A DNA stretch of 43,170 bases from Chloroflexota bacterium (GTDB lineage Bacteria > Chloroflexota > Dehalococcoidia > Lucifugimonadales > UBA3495): NCBI GenBank assembly GCA_002721995.1, contig PBMF01000009.1, positions 1 through 43,170 on the forward strand. The letters are read 5' to 3'. The notes beneath the pieces are model-generated. The model was not told the origin of the DNA. It searched no databases and worked only from the letters and a program-made list of their open reading frames with translations. The position numbers were made by a program, and so were the translations under genes. Positions within the stretch are counted from its first letter, which is position 1. Each line of letters starts with the position of its first letter. Below, piece after piece: positions 15,728 to 23,751 of this stretch.

Positions 15728-16951
15728 CTAGATGACGTCCAGTTGTCTTAGGCGGACGAAGTCCTCTCGGCTATATTCCAGGCCGTCCACATAAATCTCT
15801 GCGTTGTGCTGGCCCAGGGTGGGGGCCGGGCGGTTGAAGTGATAGGGCGTCAGGCTCAGGTTGAAGAGCACCGCCGGGACCTTCACCTTGCCGATGACCG
15901 GGTGCTCAATGTCGCGATAGAAATTGCGGGACTCCAACTGGGGGCAGTCCAGCAGTTCCGAGGGTGTCTGCACCAGGCCGAAGAGCATGCGCTTTTCGGC
16001 GGCCTTGGTGAACAGGTCCCACTTGCCCCGTTCCTTGATGGACTCCAGCACCACCTGGTCCAGCTCCTCGGTGTTGCGCAGGCGCTGGGCCGGGTCGGCG
16101 AACTTAGGCTCCATCAACTGGGGGTCGCCGAAGAAATCGGCGATGTCGGGCCAGGTGGCCCCACCGCCAGTCTGGACGATGATCCAGCCGTCCTTGCAGG
16201 GCATGGGGTGGCCGAAGTTGCTCCCCGTGGCCGGTCTCCGGGGGAGGGTGCCGCCCATGAAGGGGTAGATGGTCTGGGTGGCCATGGCCGATGAGGCCAC
16301 GCACTCGGTGATGGAGACGTCGATGTGCTGTCCCTCGCCGGTGCTGCTCTGCAAAAACAGAGCCATGGACGTGGACGCCGCGCCGTTCAGTCCACCCTCG
16401 TACTGGGCCTGGGAGCCGCCGTGCTTGAGGGGCTCCTGGCCTTGGACGCCGCTGATGCTCATGATGAGCCCCATGGCGTAGTTGACCACTTCCTCACCCT
16501 TGTACTGGCTGTAGGGGCCCGTCTGCCCGAAGGGGGTGATGGAGGTCATGATCAGGGCCGGGTTCTCGGCGGCCAGGTCGTCGTAGCCCACGCCCAGGTC
16601 AGCCAGATAGCCGGGGCGGAAGGACTCGATGACCACGTCCACATGGGGGACCAGTTTCTTGAGGATGTTCCGGCCGGTGACCGTCTCCAAGTTGAGCGTG
16701 GCGCCCTTCTTGTTCAGGTTCATCAGCAGGTAGAAGAGGCTCTTCTCCGGGTGAGGGTCGTCGCCGAAGAATGGGCCCATGCGGCGCAGAGCGGCCCCGG
16801 TGGGCGGCTCCAGCTTCAGGACATCGGCGCCGTAGTCGGCCAGAAGACGCCCGCAGAAGGAGCCGGCAATGTCCTCGCTCAGGTCCAGCACTTTGACACC
16901 GTCCAGAGGACCGTGGTCAAGGGGGGCCTGGGGCGATTGGGTCGAAGTCAA
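15728..16951 (-). CDS. CoA-transferase family III (CaiB/BaiF) protein, second copy type
   Basis: 407 residues. Seen: VKVLDLSEDIAGSFCGRLLADYG start (about residues 19-41), KLEPPTGAALRRMGPF, IESFRPGYLADLGVGY (about 112-127), ITPFGQTGPYSQYKGEEVV, GEGQHIDVSITE and the C-terminal APTLGQHNAEIY motif. Where a catalytic Asp normally precedes the helix (GD-x3-G), this protein has QAQYEGGLNGAA, so the Asp is absent or moved; the neighbouring Glu may substitute. The start is TTG 16951 with GAGGAG about 12 nt upstream. It is not a tandem duplicate of the neighbouring CoA-transferase, since the two differ throughout. Possibly the two act as partners on a dicarboxylate CoA ester. Confidence 0.9.
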   Translation of the reverse strand: MTSTQSPQAPLDHGPLDGVKVLDLSEDIAGSFCGRLLADYGADVLKLEPPTGAALRRMGPFFGDDPHPEKSLFYLLMNLNKKGATLNLETVTGRNILKKLVPHVDVVIESFRPGYLADLGVGYDDLAAENPALIMTSITPFGQTGPYSQYKGEEVVNYAMGLIMSISGVQGQEPLKHGGSQAQYEGGLNGAASTSMALFLQSSTGEGQHIDVSITECVASSAMATQTIYPFMGGTLPRRPATGSNFGHPMPCKDGWIIVQTGGGATWPDIADFFGDPQLMEPKFADPAQRLRNTEELDQVVLESIKERGKWDLFTKAAEKRMLFGLVQTPSELLDCPQLESRNFYRDIEHPVIGKVKVPAVLFNLSLTPYHFNRPAPTLGQHNAEIYVDGLEYSREDFVRLRQLDVI

Positions 16952-16991
16952 GTTACGCTCAGTCTCCTCGGGAGATGGTCAGACCGCGAGA

Positions 16992-17020
16992 ATTGTAGCC
17001 GACCCCAGCCAGCAAGGCAA
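16992..17020 (-). promoter_or_regulatory. Promoter of the CoA-transferase unit
   Basis: On the - strand TTGCCT (17020-17015), a 17-nt spacer, then TACAAT (16997-16992), about 35 nt before the likely transcribed leader of the gene starting at 16951. Confidence 0.55.
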
Positions 17021-17027
17021 TTCCGGA

Positions 17028-17957
17028 CTATGACCCGAAATGCTGCTCCAGGGTGGCGTTGAATTCGTTGAGCGTGAAACTGTGCTGCTGGGTGCCTTGG
17101 ATGCGCACGGCATAATGCCCGGCAACGTTACCCATCTGCACCGCCCGTTCCATGGGCAGACCGGCGACGATTCCCTTGATCAGACCGCCCCGGAAGGCGT
17201 CCCCCGCGCCGGTGGGGTCAACCGCGTCGGAAGTCGGCACCGGAGGAATCTCCACCGTTCCGGAGGTGGTCACCAGGTCGCAGCCATCGCCGCCCTTGGT
17301 CACCACGATGGTCTCCACGGTCTTGGCAACCTCGTCTCTGGACATTCCGGTGCTGTTGGAGATCATCTCCATCTCGTAGTCATTGCAGACCAGCATGTTG
17401 GACTGGCTGATGCACTTGGCCAGAGCGTCGGGCTGCCAGGCGGGCAGGGACTGGCCAGGGTCAAAGATGGAGAATATGCCCCGCTTCTGGTGCTCGGCGG
17501 TGTAGTCGGCCATGTCGCCCAGGTTGCCGGGGGCCACGATGGCCAGGCACTCCTTGGGGTCTATGGAGTCGAATACGAAGCCGGACTGCTGCTTCATGGC
17601 CCCGGGGTTGAACCCGGTTATCTGGTTGCTCTCAGTGTCGGTGGTGATGTACGCGCCCGCCGTCAGCTCTTCTTCCACCACAAGGATGTCCTGGGTGGGC
17701 ACGCCGATCTTGTTCAGCCACTCGAAATAGCGGTGGTAGTCCTGACCGATGGTGGCCAGGATGCGGGGCTTTTCCCCCAGCAGAGACAGCGAATAGGCGA
17801 TGTTACCCGCCGTACCGCCAAAGTTCTCGGTCAAACTGTTTACAGTGAAGCTCACATTGATCATGTGGAGCTGCTCGGCCAGCAGGTGGTCCGAGAATTT
17901 GCCGTCGAAGTCCATGATGCGGTCGTAGGCCATCGACCCGGAAACCAGGATGTCCAT
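17028..17957 (-). CDS. PfkB-family carbohydrate/nucleoside kinase
   Basis: 309 residues. Ribokinase-fold ATP-dependent kinase. Seen: the N-terminal VSGSMAYDRIMDF (about residues 5-17), the first PfkB signature GGTAGNIAYSLSLLGEKP (about 47-64), and the second signature DPTGAGDAFRGG with the catalytic Asp (about 246-257). The sequence most resembles adenosine kinase/ribokinase-type members; the exact sugar or nucleoside cannot be named. ATG 17957 has AGGGAC upstream (weak). It shares the strand with the DUF192 gene (38 nt upstream) and the CoA-transferases. Confidence 0.88.
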   Translation of the reverse strand: MDILVSGSMAYDRIMDFDGKFSDHLLAEQLHMINVSFTVNSLTENFGGTAGNIAYSLSLLGEKPRILATIGQDYHRYFEWLNKIGVPTQDILVVEEELTAGAYITTDTESNQITGFNPGAMKQQSGFVFDSIDPKECLAIVAPGNLGDMADYTAEHQKRGIFSIFDPGQSLPAWQPDALAKCISQSNMLVCNDYEMEMISNSTGMSRDEVAKTVETIVVTKGGDGCDLVTTSGTVEIPPVPTSDAVDPTGAGDAFRGGLIKGIVAGLPMERAVQMGNVAGHYAVRIQGTQQHSFTLNEFNATLEQHFGS

Positions 17958-17995
17958 GTGTTAGGTCCCTCGCTGTATTACTTACTTTTTCTTTT

Positions 17996-18550
17996 CTAAC
18001 AGAGGTACTTGCCCTCTATCGTACCCTGAAATTCCACCGGGTCGCCCGCTGCCAGACCCATGTCCGCGAACTCGCCGGCATTTATCTCCAGGACGTACCG
18101 GGTCGGCGCCTCGGGCGAGTATCTGGGCAGGTCGTCCAGGGATGTGTCCGGGTCTGGGGCCGGTACATCTTCGGATACTCCTGCCACCCGGCAGTCGGAG
18201 CCGATCCAGACTATGTCCAGCGGGATCAGCATCTCCTTCATCCAGAAGCGGAACCTTGAGTCCTCTTCAAATATGAAGAGCATTCCCGTCCCGGCGTCCA
18301 GGGATTCTCGCCCCGATAGACCCCTCTGCCTCTCGTCCCGTTCCACCGCCAGTTCCACCGGGAATTCGGCCCCGCCAATCCGCACGGACGGCCCCAGCAC
18401 AGGGGTCTCCGTGGGCGCGGCGGTGGGCAATTCAGTCGGGGGATTTGCCGGAACAGGTGTGGCGGTTGCGGCGTCTCCGCAGGCCGCGGCCCCAATGATC
18501 AGAGTTGCTGCCAGCCCCAAAATCAGGCGGCGGGGCCCAAGGGCGTTCAA
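17996..18550 (-). CDS. DUF192-domain lipoprotein
   Basis: 184 residues. The N-terminus is a lipoprotein signal: RRLILGLAATLIIGAAAC with the lipobox Cys at about residue 24. A Thr/Pro/Ala-rich linker (about 27-52) follows, then a DUF192 domain (about 55-182). Seen in it: VELAVERDERQRGLSGRE, TGMLFIFEE, FWMKEMLIPLDIVWIG and YVLEINAGEFADMGLAAGD, all typical of the family. DUF192 proteins are small beta-barrel proteins of unknown function, often secreted. The start is TTG 18550, with GATAAT on the - strand only a few nt upstream, so the true start or promoter is uncertain. It sits at the head of the - strand unit with the PfkB gene. Confidence 0.88.
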   Translation of the reverse strand: MNALGPRRLILGLAATLIIGAAACGDAATATPVPANPPTELPTAAPTETPVLGPSVRIGGAEFPVELAVERDERQRGLSGRESLDAGTGMLFIFEEDSRFRFWMKEMLIPLDIVWIGSDCRVAGVSEDVPAPDPDTSLDDLPRYSPEAPTRYVLEINAGEFADMGLAAGDPVEFQGTIEGKYLC

Positions 18551-18675
18551 ATATTATCCCCAGTCCCGCCAAATCTAAGGGTCAGGCGGTCTGAAGAATA
18601 TGTTATCCCAGGCTCACATCATCCACAAGCTGGACTGTGAAATTTGACCGTTCGCCAGGAGCGAATTTAGCTTTG

Positions 18676-18704
18676 TTGACGAATCTAGGGGCCTGCGTTA
18701 GTCT
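18676..18704 (+). promoter_or_regulatory. Possible promoter of the MaoC-like gene pair
   Basis: TTGACG at 18676-18681, a 17-nt spacer, then TAGTCT at 18699-18704, 31 nt before the ATG at 18736. The -35 is good and the -10 weak. Confidence 0.4.
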
Positions 18705-18735
18705 GTGGGCGTCAATTCACCGGAGGGAAACAGCT

Positions 18736-19299
18736 ATGACTCAGGAGTCCCAACAAGACACTCAATCCGTGCTCACGCCAGAGGTGAAAGCCATGATCGG
18801 CGTCGAGGGTGAACGGATCGAGTCCTGGGGCACCGTGGACGTTGAATATCTGCGACGTTTCACCCAGGCCGTCATGGACCCCGACCCCAGATACTGGGAC
18901 GAAGAGTTCGCCAAGAGCACCCGTTACGGCGAGGTCATTGTCCCACCCATCATGGTCAGCTACATGGTCGGACGCATCCGGCCCGAGCAGGAAGACGCCA
19001 TCACCAAGGCCTTTGAAGAGAACCCCATGTCCGACGGCATCGGCTCGGTGGAACGGCCCGGCGCCCTGCCCCCCATACCCACCCACCTGGTGCGGACGCT
19101 GAACGCCGGCAACGAGATCGAGGTCTATCAGTACCCCAGCATCGGCGACACCATTTACTTCCAGAACCGCTATCACGATATTAGAGAGCGCGTCGGGCGT
19201 GACGGAAAAGCCTTCTTGATCATCACCCGGGAAGTCACCTTCACCAACCAGAAGGACGAACTGCTCTGCATCACCCGCCAGTCTTCGATTCGCCGGTAG
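18736..19299 (+). CDS. MaoC-like / FAS1-like dehydratase-domain protein (N-half type)
   Basis: 187 residues with a single hot-dog fold. Seen: VDVEYLRRFTQAVMDPDPRYWDEEFAKSTRYG (about residues 36-67) followed by VIVPPIMVSYM, the pattern of the FAS1-type N-terminal MaoC domain, then NAGNEIEVYQYPSIGDTIYFQNRY. Such proteins often pair with a second MaoC-like protein to make a two-subunit enoyl-CoA hydratase, and the next gene is exactly that. I chose ATG 18736 because GGAGGG lies 9 nt upstream and the preceding 33 residues in frame are not protein-like. The substrate is an acyl-CoA by family knowledge and is otherwise unknown. Confidence 0.85.
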   Translation: MTQESQQDTQSVLTPEVKAMIGVEGERIESWGTVDVEYLRRFTQAVMDPDPRYWDEEFAKSTRYGEVIVPPIMVSYMVGRIRPEQEDAITKAFEENPMSDGIGSVERPGALPPIPTHLVRTLNAGNEIEVYQYPSIGDTIYFQNRYHDIRERVGRDGKAFLIITREVTFTNQKDELLCITRQSSIRR

Positions 19300-19342
19300 A
19301 CACCGACCCGACAAGACCAATTGACCAACTGAGGTTATGAAT

Positions 19343-19903
19343 ATGGTCACCCCGTTGGAAGACCTGCTAAAAATGACGCCTGCGGAGATTCAGGCCCGCA
19401 ACGAGCGGCCCACCGCCGAACAACTCCGCAACAAGACCCAGACCTACTACGAAGATGTGAACGTAGGCGACGAACTGCCCAAGTACATCTATGCGCCCAC
19501 GCCCACCCACCTGTTCCGGTGGAGCGCGGCCATCGAGAACTTCCACCGGATCCACTACGATCTGGACTTCGGCATGAACCACGACAAGAACCCCAGCATC
19601 CTGGTGCACGGTTCCTGGAAGCAAAGCGTGGTGCCCCAATACCTGAAGGACTTCACCCTCCCCAAGGGCTGGCCCTGGAAGGCCCAGTTCGAGCACCGGG
19701 CCATGCTGGTGCCCGGCGACACGCTCATCGTCTGGGCCACCGTGACCAACAAATACGAGAAGAACCAGATGGGCTTCGTCGAGATGGACCTGGGCATGAA
19801 GACCCAGGACGGCGTGGAGAGCATGCCCGGAAGCGCCACCGTGGTGCTGCCCCTCAGGGACGGGCCGGACATCCCCTATCCCTTCGTGCCGCCCAAAGAC
19901 TAA
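19343..19903 (+). CDS. MaoC-like dehydratase (C-half type)
   Basis: 186 residues, hot-dog fold. Seen: VNVGDELPKYIYAPTPTHLFRWSAA, then ENFHRIHYDLDFG with the D-x4-H-type hydratase pattern shifted to H-x-I-H-Y-D (about residues 71-83), NPSILVHGSWKQSVVPQYLKD and a C-terminal beta-rich part ending in PYPFVPPKD. It is probably the catalytic partner of the protein encoded 43 nt upstream. ATG 19343 is preferred over ATG 19337 because GAGG at 19331-19334 is properly spaced only for the later codon. With the two CoA-transferases nearby, this suggests a CoA-ester degradation route; that is inference. Confidence 0.85.
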   Translation: MVTPLEDLLKMTPAEIQARNERPTAEQLRNKTQTYYEDVNVGDELPKYIYAPTPTHLFRWSAAIENFHRIHYDLDFGMNHDKNPSILVHGSWKQSVVPQYLKDFTLPKGWPWKAQFEHRAMLVPGDTLIVWATVTNKYEKNQMGFVEMDLGMKTQDGVESMPGSATVVLPLRDGPDIPYPFVPPKD

Positions 19904-19975
19904 AACGAGCCTTTAACTGTCAGCATCCAGCGTTCAGCTTTCTGGCTGACGCCCAAATTAAGAGGTGAGGACCTT

Positions 19976-20245
19976 ATGGCCCGATTTCTAGCGATACACA
20001 CCGTTTCCGGACTAACCGAAGAACAGTTCCGGGAGAAGTTGAGCGCCGTCAGTAAGTGGCGGCCCGACCGCCGCACCACCATCCTCAAGGCCTACGGGGA
20101 CCTGGAGCGCGGCAAATTGGTCATCGAGTGCGAAGCCGTGGAGCAGGAGCACTTCGAGGACTGGATCAAGATGACCGGCTGGCCCGCCGAGACCATCTAC
20201 AACGTTGACCTGGTCATGCAGGTCGGCAATATCTGGAAACTTTAA
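19976..20245 (+). CDS. Small ferredoxin-like-fold protein (DUF4242-like), 89 aa
   Basis: 89 residues. It starts with MARFLAIHTVSGLTEEQF and continues with helix/strand segments (KLSAVSKWRPDRRTTILKAYG, ECEAVEQEHFEDWIKMTG, YNVDLVMQVGNIWKL). The size and pattern resemble DUF4242/nickel-binding-like small alpha-beta proteins, but I am not certain of the family. The ribosome-binding site GAGGTGAGG lies upstream of ATG 19976. It is 72 nt after the MaoC-like gene and probably in the same transcript, so a helper or monooxygenase-like role in that pathway is possible. Confidence 0.65.
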   Translation: MARFLAIHTVSGLTEEQFREKLSAVSKWRPDRRTTILKAYGDLERGKLVIECEAVEQEHFEDWIKMTGWPAETIYNVDLVMQVGNIWKL

Positions 20246-20255
20246 TTCCGTCGTT

Positions 20256-20669
20256 TTAGCTACGTCCGATGGACCGCCACCTGGTTGGCGGCCAACACCG
20301 GAACCAGACCCGCCCCTTGATCAATCCCGCAGACACCGGCCCAAAGGTCCGGCTGTCCTCACTGTCGGCCCGGTTGTCCCCCAGGAAAAAGTACTCATCC
20401 GGGCCGTTGAACCACTCCCGCCCTTCCACGGATAAGTCCTCGTCCGGCAGCCCCGCCACCCGCTTTATGTATGTGCCCCCAGCGGCCCCAGGGCGCTCAA
20501 AGAGGGCCACATCTCCCTTTCTGAGCCTATTCCACCGGAAGCGCGTGCGGACCACCAGAACGGACTCCCCGTGGGCCAGGGAGGGCAGCATGCTGTCCCC
20601 CTCGACCCGGTAACGGGCCGAGAAGAGGACGTTGACGCATCCTTGGAAGAATGAAAGTAGGGTCTTCAA
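20256..20669 (-). CDS. Short S26-family signal peptidase I-like protein
   Basis: 137 residues, much shorter than the LepB at 10866-11468. Seen: the catalytic Ser in EGDSMLPSLAHGE (about residues 23-35), the general-base Lys in YIKRVAGLPDE (about 67-77) and box E GDNRADSEDSRTFGPV (about 97-112). The N-terminus (LLSFFQGCVNVLF) is only weakly hydrophobic, so membrane anchoring is doubtful. The size and features resemble S26 peptidases dedicated to single substrates, such as the nickel-superoxide-dismutase maturation protease; no sodN is visible here. It ends 10 nt from the small + strand gene in convergent orientation. Confidence 0.85.
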   Translation of the reverse strand: MKTLLSFFQGCVNVLFSARYRVEGDSMLPSLAHGESVLVVRTRFRWNRLRKGDVALFERPGAAGGTYIKRVAGLPDEDLSVEGREWFNGPDEYFFLGDNRADSEDSRTFGPVSAGLIKGRVWFRCWPPTRWRSIGRS

Positions 20670-20761
20670 TGGAGCCTCGGTTGGGTGTTTGACGCAGACA
20701 TTCTATTCGGCGGCGGGGTTTTTTGCCTGGACCGTGGTCGACGGAGGGACGTAGCCCCCAT

Positions 20762-20791
20762 CCTAACCTTCCCCCGCAAGCGGGGGAAGGG
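20762..20791. repeat. Short palindromic dispersed repeat (family 2), copy 2
   Basis: CCTAACCTTCCCCCGC-AA-GCGGGGGAAGG, a perfect hairpin core preceded by CCCCAT. Related to the copies at 15687 and 35547. It opens a 600-base gene-free stretch (20670-21327) that otherwise holds MITE-like repeats. Confidence 0.7.
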
Positions 20792-20828
20792 ACGCTACGG
20801 TCTAACGACCGTCACGCCCTACATGACC

Positions 20829-20861
20829 TGTCATTCTGAGGCCGCAGCCGAAGAATCTGCC
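20829..20861 (+). repeat. MITE-like repeat, solo left arm
   Basis: TGTCATTCTGAGGCCGCAGC followed by CGAAGAATCTGCC. It matches the left arm of the full element at 34022-34141 and, as an inverted repeat, the arm at 20979-21011. Confidence 0.7.
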
Positions 20862-20892
20862 AGTCTCCACCAGTACAGGTCTTCCCCTCCCC

Positions 20893-21011
20893 TGTCATCC
20901 TTAGCGAAGCGAAGGATCTGCCAAGATGCACCTCACCGCGGGGACGCTGCTGAGAGACTGGACTGCGACAGGTAGGTTGGCAGATTCCTCGGCTGCCGCC
21001 TCGGAATGGCA
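20893..21011 (-). repeat. MITE-like repeat, full-length copy (reverse orientation)
   Basis: Starts TGTCATCCTTAGCGAAGCGA and ends CGCCTCGGAATGGCA. Its reverse complement aligns along its whole length, including the middle (CTGCCAACC-ACCTGTC-CAGTCC), with the element at 34022-34141. About 119 bp, imperfect terminal inverted repeats TGTCATyCyGAG. No coding capacity. Confidence 0.75.
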
Positions 21012-21107
21012 GCTGGGAATAGCCTCTCTTCTTGAACCGCAGCTCCTCCGTCACCCCGAGAGCAGCGAGGGTCTTTTTGTCCCTGCGCTGTGCCCTCCCA
21101 CCGGCAA

Positions 21108-21140
21108 TGGGATTCCTCGGCTGCCGCCTTGGAATTACAG
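21108..21140 (-). repeat. MITE-like repeat, solo arm
   Basis: GGGATTCCTCGGCTGCCGCC followed by TTGGAATTACAG. A degenerate reverse copy of the left arm. A further weak arm (GTCACCCCGAGAGCAGCGAG) lies near 21050. Confidence 0.55.
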
Positions 21141-21327
21141 GGGGCGGTGTCAGCCCATGTAAACGAGACCACGCCCCACCTCCGAAGGTCATTGGGCCCA
21201 GGCCTTGCCTAGCAGCTTGGCCCCCATGGCTGGCAAGTATGGACTAATACTCGCGCCTAGCCTAGAATTAGTCGGCTTAGTCCAGACCCCGTATTCCTTC
21301 GCCTAAGACCACCCACGGAGGGCAGCC

Positions 21328-22395
21328 ATGCAGGACGGAATCATCCGCGTCGGACTCATCGGCGCCGGCGCCAATACCAAACTAAGACACATACCCGGCC
21401 TCCGCGAACAGGAGGGCGTTGAGATAATCGCCGTGGCCAACCGGAGCCGCGAGTCAGGGGCGGCGGTGGCCAGCGAATACGAGATTCCCATCGTCTACGA
21501 CAACTGGCTGGAGCTCATGGAATCCGACGAGATCGACGCGGTCTGCGTCGGCACCTGGCCCTACATGCACCGCACCCTGGTCATGGCGGCCCTGGAGAAC
21601 GACAAGCACGTCCTGACCGAAGCCCGCATGGCCATGGACGCCCAGGAAGCCCACGACATGCTGGACGCCGCCCGCCAGTTCCCCCATCTGGTGACCCAGA
21701 TCGTGCCCGCGCCCCAGACGCTGCAGGTGGACCAGACGGTCCAGGAGATCATCGCCAGCGGAGAGTTGGGACAGCTGCTGGCCCTGCGCCTGCGGGTCTG
21801 CGACTACCACGGCCGGGCCGACCGCTCGGACACGTTCATGAATACCGAAGGCCACCTGCACTGGCGGCAGAACCGGGACTACAGCGGCTACAACATCATG
21901 GGCATGGGCATCTGGTACGAACAGCTCATGCGCTACGTCGGCCCCGCTACCAAGGTGATGGCCATGACCCGCGTCTTCACCAACAACAGGAAGGACGACA
22001 ACGGCATCATGCGGGGAGTGTCCGTTCCCGACCACGTGAACGTCCTGTGCGAGTTCGCTTCCGGCGTCCAGGCCGACCTGAGCTCGAGCACCGTCACCGG
22101 CATGTCCACCGGCTCAGAACTGTGGATCTTCGGCAGCGAGGGCACCCTCAAGCTGGAGGGCCCGCCCTTCGACAAGGTGTTTGTTGGCAAACCAGCCGAC
22201 ACCGAGTTCTCGGTACGCGAGATTGAAGAGAGCAAGCGGGGCAAGTGGCAGGTGGAGCAGGACTTCATCAACTCCATCCGCAACGGCGCCCCCGTGACTC
22301 ACACCCCCTTCGACGTGGGTGTCCAATACATGGAATTCACCGAGGCGGTGACCCGCAGCGCCCAGTCGGGCCAGGCAATCTATCTGCCCCTTTAA
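21328..22395 (+). CDS. Gfo/Idh/MocA-family oxidoreductase (first of a tandem pair)
   Basis: 355 residues. An N-terminal Rossmann domain (IRVGLIGAGANTKLRHIPG, residues 6-24; VANRSRESG, 36-44; DNWLELMESDEIDAVCVGTWPYMHRT) is followed by a C-terminal alpha/beta domain. The canonical catalytic EKP motif is replaced by EAR (residues 98-100), and the usual GGG-x-D-x-G-x-H region reads SGYNIMGMGIWYEQ, so the standard catalytic Lys and Asp/His are missing. It probably binds NAD(P), but its chemistry may differ from classical sugar dehydrogenases. ATG 21328 has GGAGGG upstream. The next gene is a paralogue, 40 nt downstream. Confidence 0.87.
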   Translation: MQDGIIRVGLIGAGANTKLRHIPGLREQEGVEIIAVANRSRESGAAVASEYEIPIVYDNWLELMESDEIDAVCVGTWPYMHRTLVMAALENDKHVLTEARMAMDAQEAHDMLDAARQFPHLVTQIVPAPQTLQVDQTVQEIIASGELGQLLALRLRVCDYHGRADRSDTFMNTEGHLHWRQNRDYSGYNIMGMGIWYEQLMRYVGPATKVMAMTRVFTNNRKDDNGIMRGVSVPDHVNVLCEFASGVQADLSSSTVTGMSTGSELWIFGSEGTLKLEGPPFDKVFVGKPADTEFSVREIEESKRGKWQVEQDFINSIRNGAPVTHTPFDVGVQYMEFTEAVTRSAQSGQAIYLPL

Positions 22396-22435
22396 CCCAG
22401 GGCCTGAAATCTCAGCAAGACCAGGGAGGACAAAC

Positions 22436-23473
22436 ATGGCCTCAGAAGGAATCAGACTCGGCCTCATCGGCGCCGGCCGCAACACCCGGGACCGGCACAT
22501 CCCCGGCTTCCAGAAGGTGGACGGTGTGGAGCTGGCCGCCGTGGCCAACCGCAGCCGCGAGTCGGGCCAGGTTGTGGCCGACCAATTCAACATCCCCACC
22601 GTCTACGACAACTGGCAGGACCTGCTGGAAGACCCCAGCATCGACGCCGTCTGCATCGGCACCTGGCCCTACATGCACCGCACCCTGACCATCGCCGCCC
22701 TGGACGCGGGCAAGCACGTACTCTGCGAAGCCCGGATGGCCACCTCGGTCCAGGAAGCCCAGGAAATGCTGGAGATGTCCCGGGAGTGTCCCGGCCTGGT
22801 CACGCAGATCGTGCCCTCTCCCCTGAGTTTCAAGATTGACAACCTGCTACAGGAAAAGATCGCCGACGGTTTCATCGGCGACGTGCTGGCGGTCTCGGTC
22901 CAGTCTTTGGGAAATAACTTCATGGACCAGAATGGACCCATGCACTGGCGGAACGACCGCGACCTCAGCGGCTATAACATCCTGAACATGGGCATCTGGT
23001 ACGAGGCCATGATCCGCTGGGTGGGCCGGGCCACCAAGGTGACCGCCATGACCAAGGTGAACGTGAACAGCCGCAAAGACGAGGACGGCAACGCGGTCAC
23101 CGTGACCATCCCCGACCACGTGAACATCCTGGCCGAGCTGGCCAGCGGCGCCCAGGCCAACATGCAGTTCAGCGCCGTCACCGGCCTGTCCTCGGGCAAC
23201 AGTGTCTGGATCTACGGCAGCGAAGGCACCATCCACGTAGACGGGGCCATGAACGTCTACGGCGGCAAGCGGGGCGACGATAAGCTGGCCGAGATTCCCA
23301 ATCCCCAGGAGGGCCAGGCCTATTGGCGGGTGGAAGAGGAATTCTGCAACGCCATCCGCGGCCTGGAGAAGGTGACCCGAACGCCCTTCGAGGTCGGCCT
23401 CCACTACATGGAGTTCACCGAGGCCGTGACCCGCAGCGCCCAGTCGGGTCAGACAGTGCCGATTCCCCTTTAG
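22436..23473 (+). CDS. Gfo/Idh/MocA-family oxidoreductase (second of a tandem pair)
   Basis: 345 residues, clearly paralogous to the upstream gene over the whole length (shared NRSRESG at residues 38-44, VYDNW, GTWPYMHRTL, HYMEFTEAVTRSAQSGQ at the C-terminus). It carries the same EAR substitution at residues 98-100 and SGYNILNMGIWYEAMIRWVG in place of the catalytic Asp/His region. The ribosome-binding site GGGAGGA precedes ATG 22436. The shared loss of catalytic residues argues that both keep a common function, perhaps as two subunits, rather than one being decayed. Substrate unknown. Confidence 0.87.
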   Translation: MASEGIRLGLIGAGRNTRDRHIPGFQKVDGVELAAVANRSRESGQVVADQFNIPTVYDNWQDLLEDPSIDAVCIGTWPYMHRTLTIAALDAGKHVLCEARMATSVQEAQEMLEMSRECPGLVTQIVPSPLSFKIDNLLQEKIADGFIGDVLAVSVQSLGNNFMDQNGPMHWRNDRDLSGYNILNMGIWYEAMIRWVGRATKVTAMTKVNVNSRKDEDGNAVTVTIPDHVNILAELASGAQANMQFSAVTGLSSGNSVWIYGSEGTIHVDGAMNVYGGKRGDDKLAEIPNPQEGQAYWRVEEEFCNAIRGLEKVTRTPFEVGLHYMEFTEAVTRSAQSGQTVPIPL

Positions 23474-23751
23474 GCGGGAAATGGCTCACGGTCGTAAAAC
23501 AGGGCCGCCCAGAACCAGGAGCAGGTTGGAAGCCCGCTGCTAGGTATCTTCGTTGCCCACGATACAGGTACACTACGGCGTCAGTTCCAATTTGGATCGT
23601 AATAAACGTGCAAGCCAAAACCACGCCCTATGATCCATGTTGGGGTTTGACCCGTATATATGTCGATCGCGCGTTTTCCATGCGCTTGAACCTCGTTGGA
23701 CACTGGGTTTTAAGTCCGGTTCCGCCAAAAACTTATAAATTAACTACCAGC

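Noticed and set aside
17040-17999. + strand ORF (319 codons) opposite the PfkB kinase
   Set aside because: Antisense shadow; kinase signatures are on the - strand.
20670-21327. Several short ORFs and a possible CRISPR-like repeat pattern
   Set aside because: The repeated units are spaced irregularly, occur in both orientations and match dispersed elements elsewhere; there are no equal-length spacers and no cas genes.
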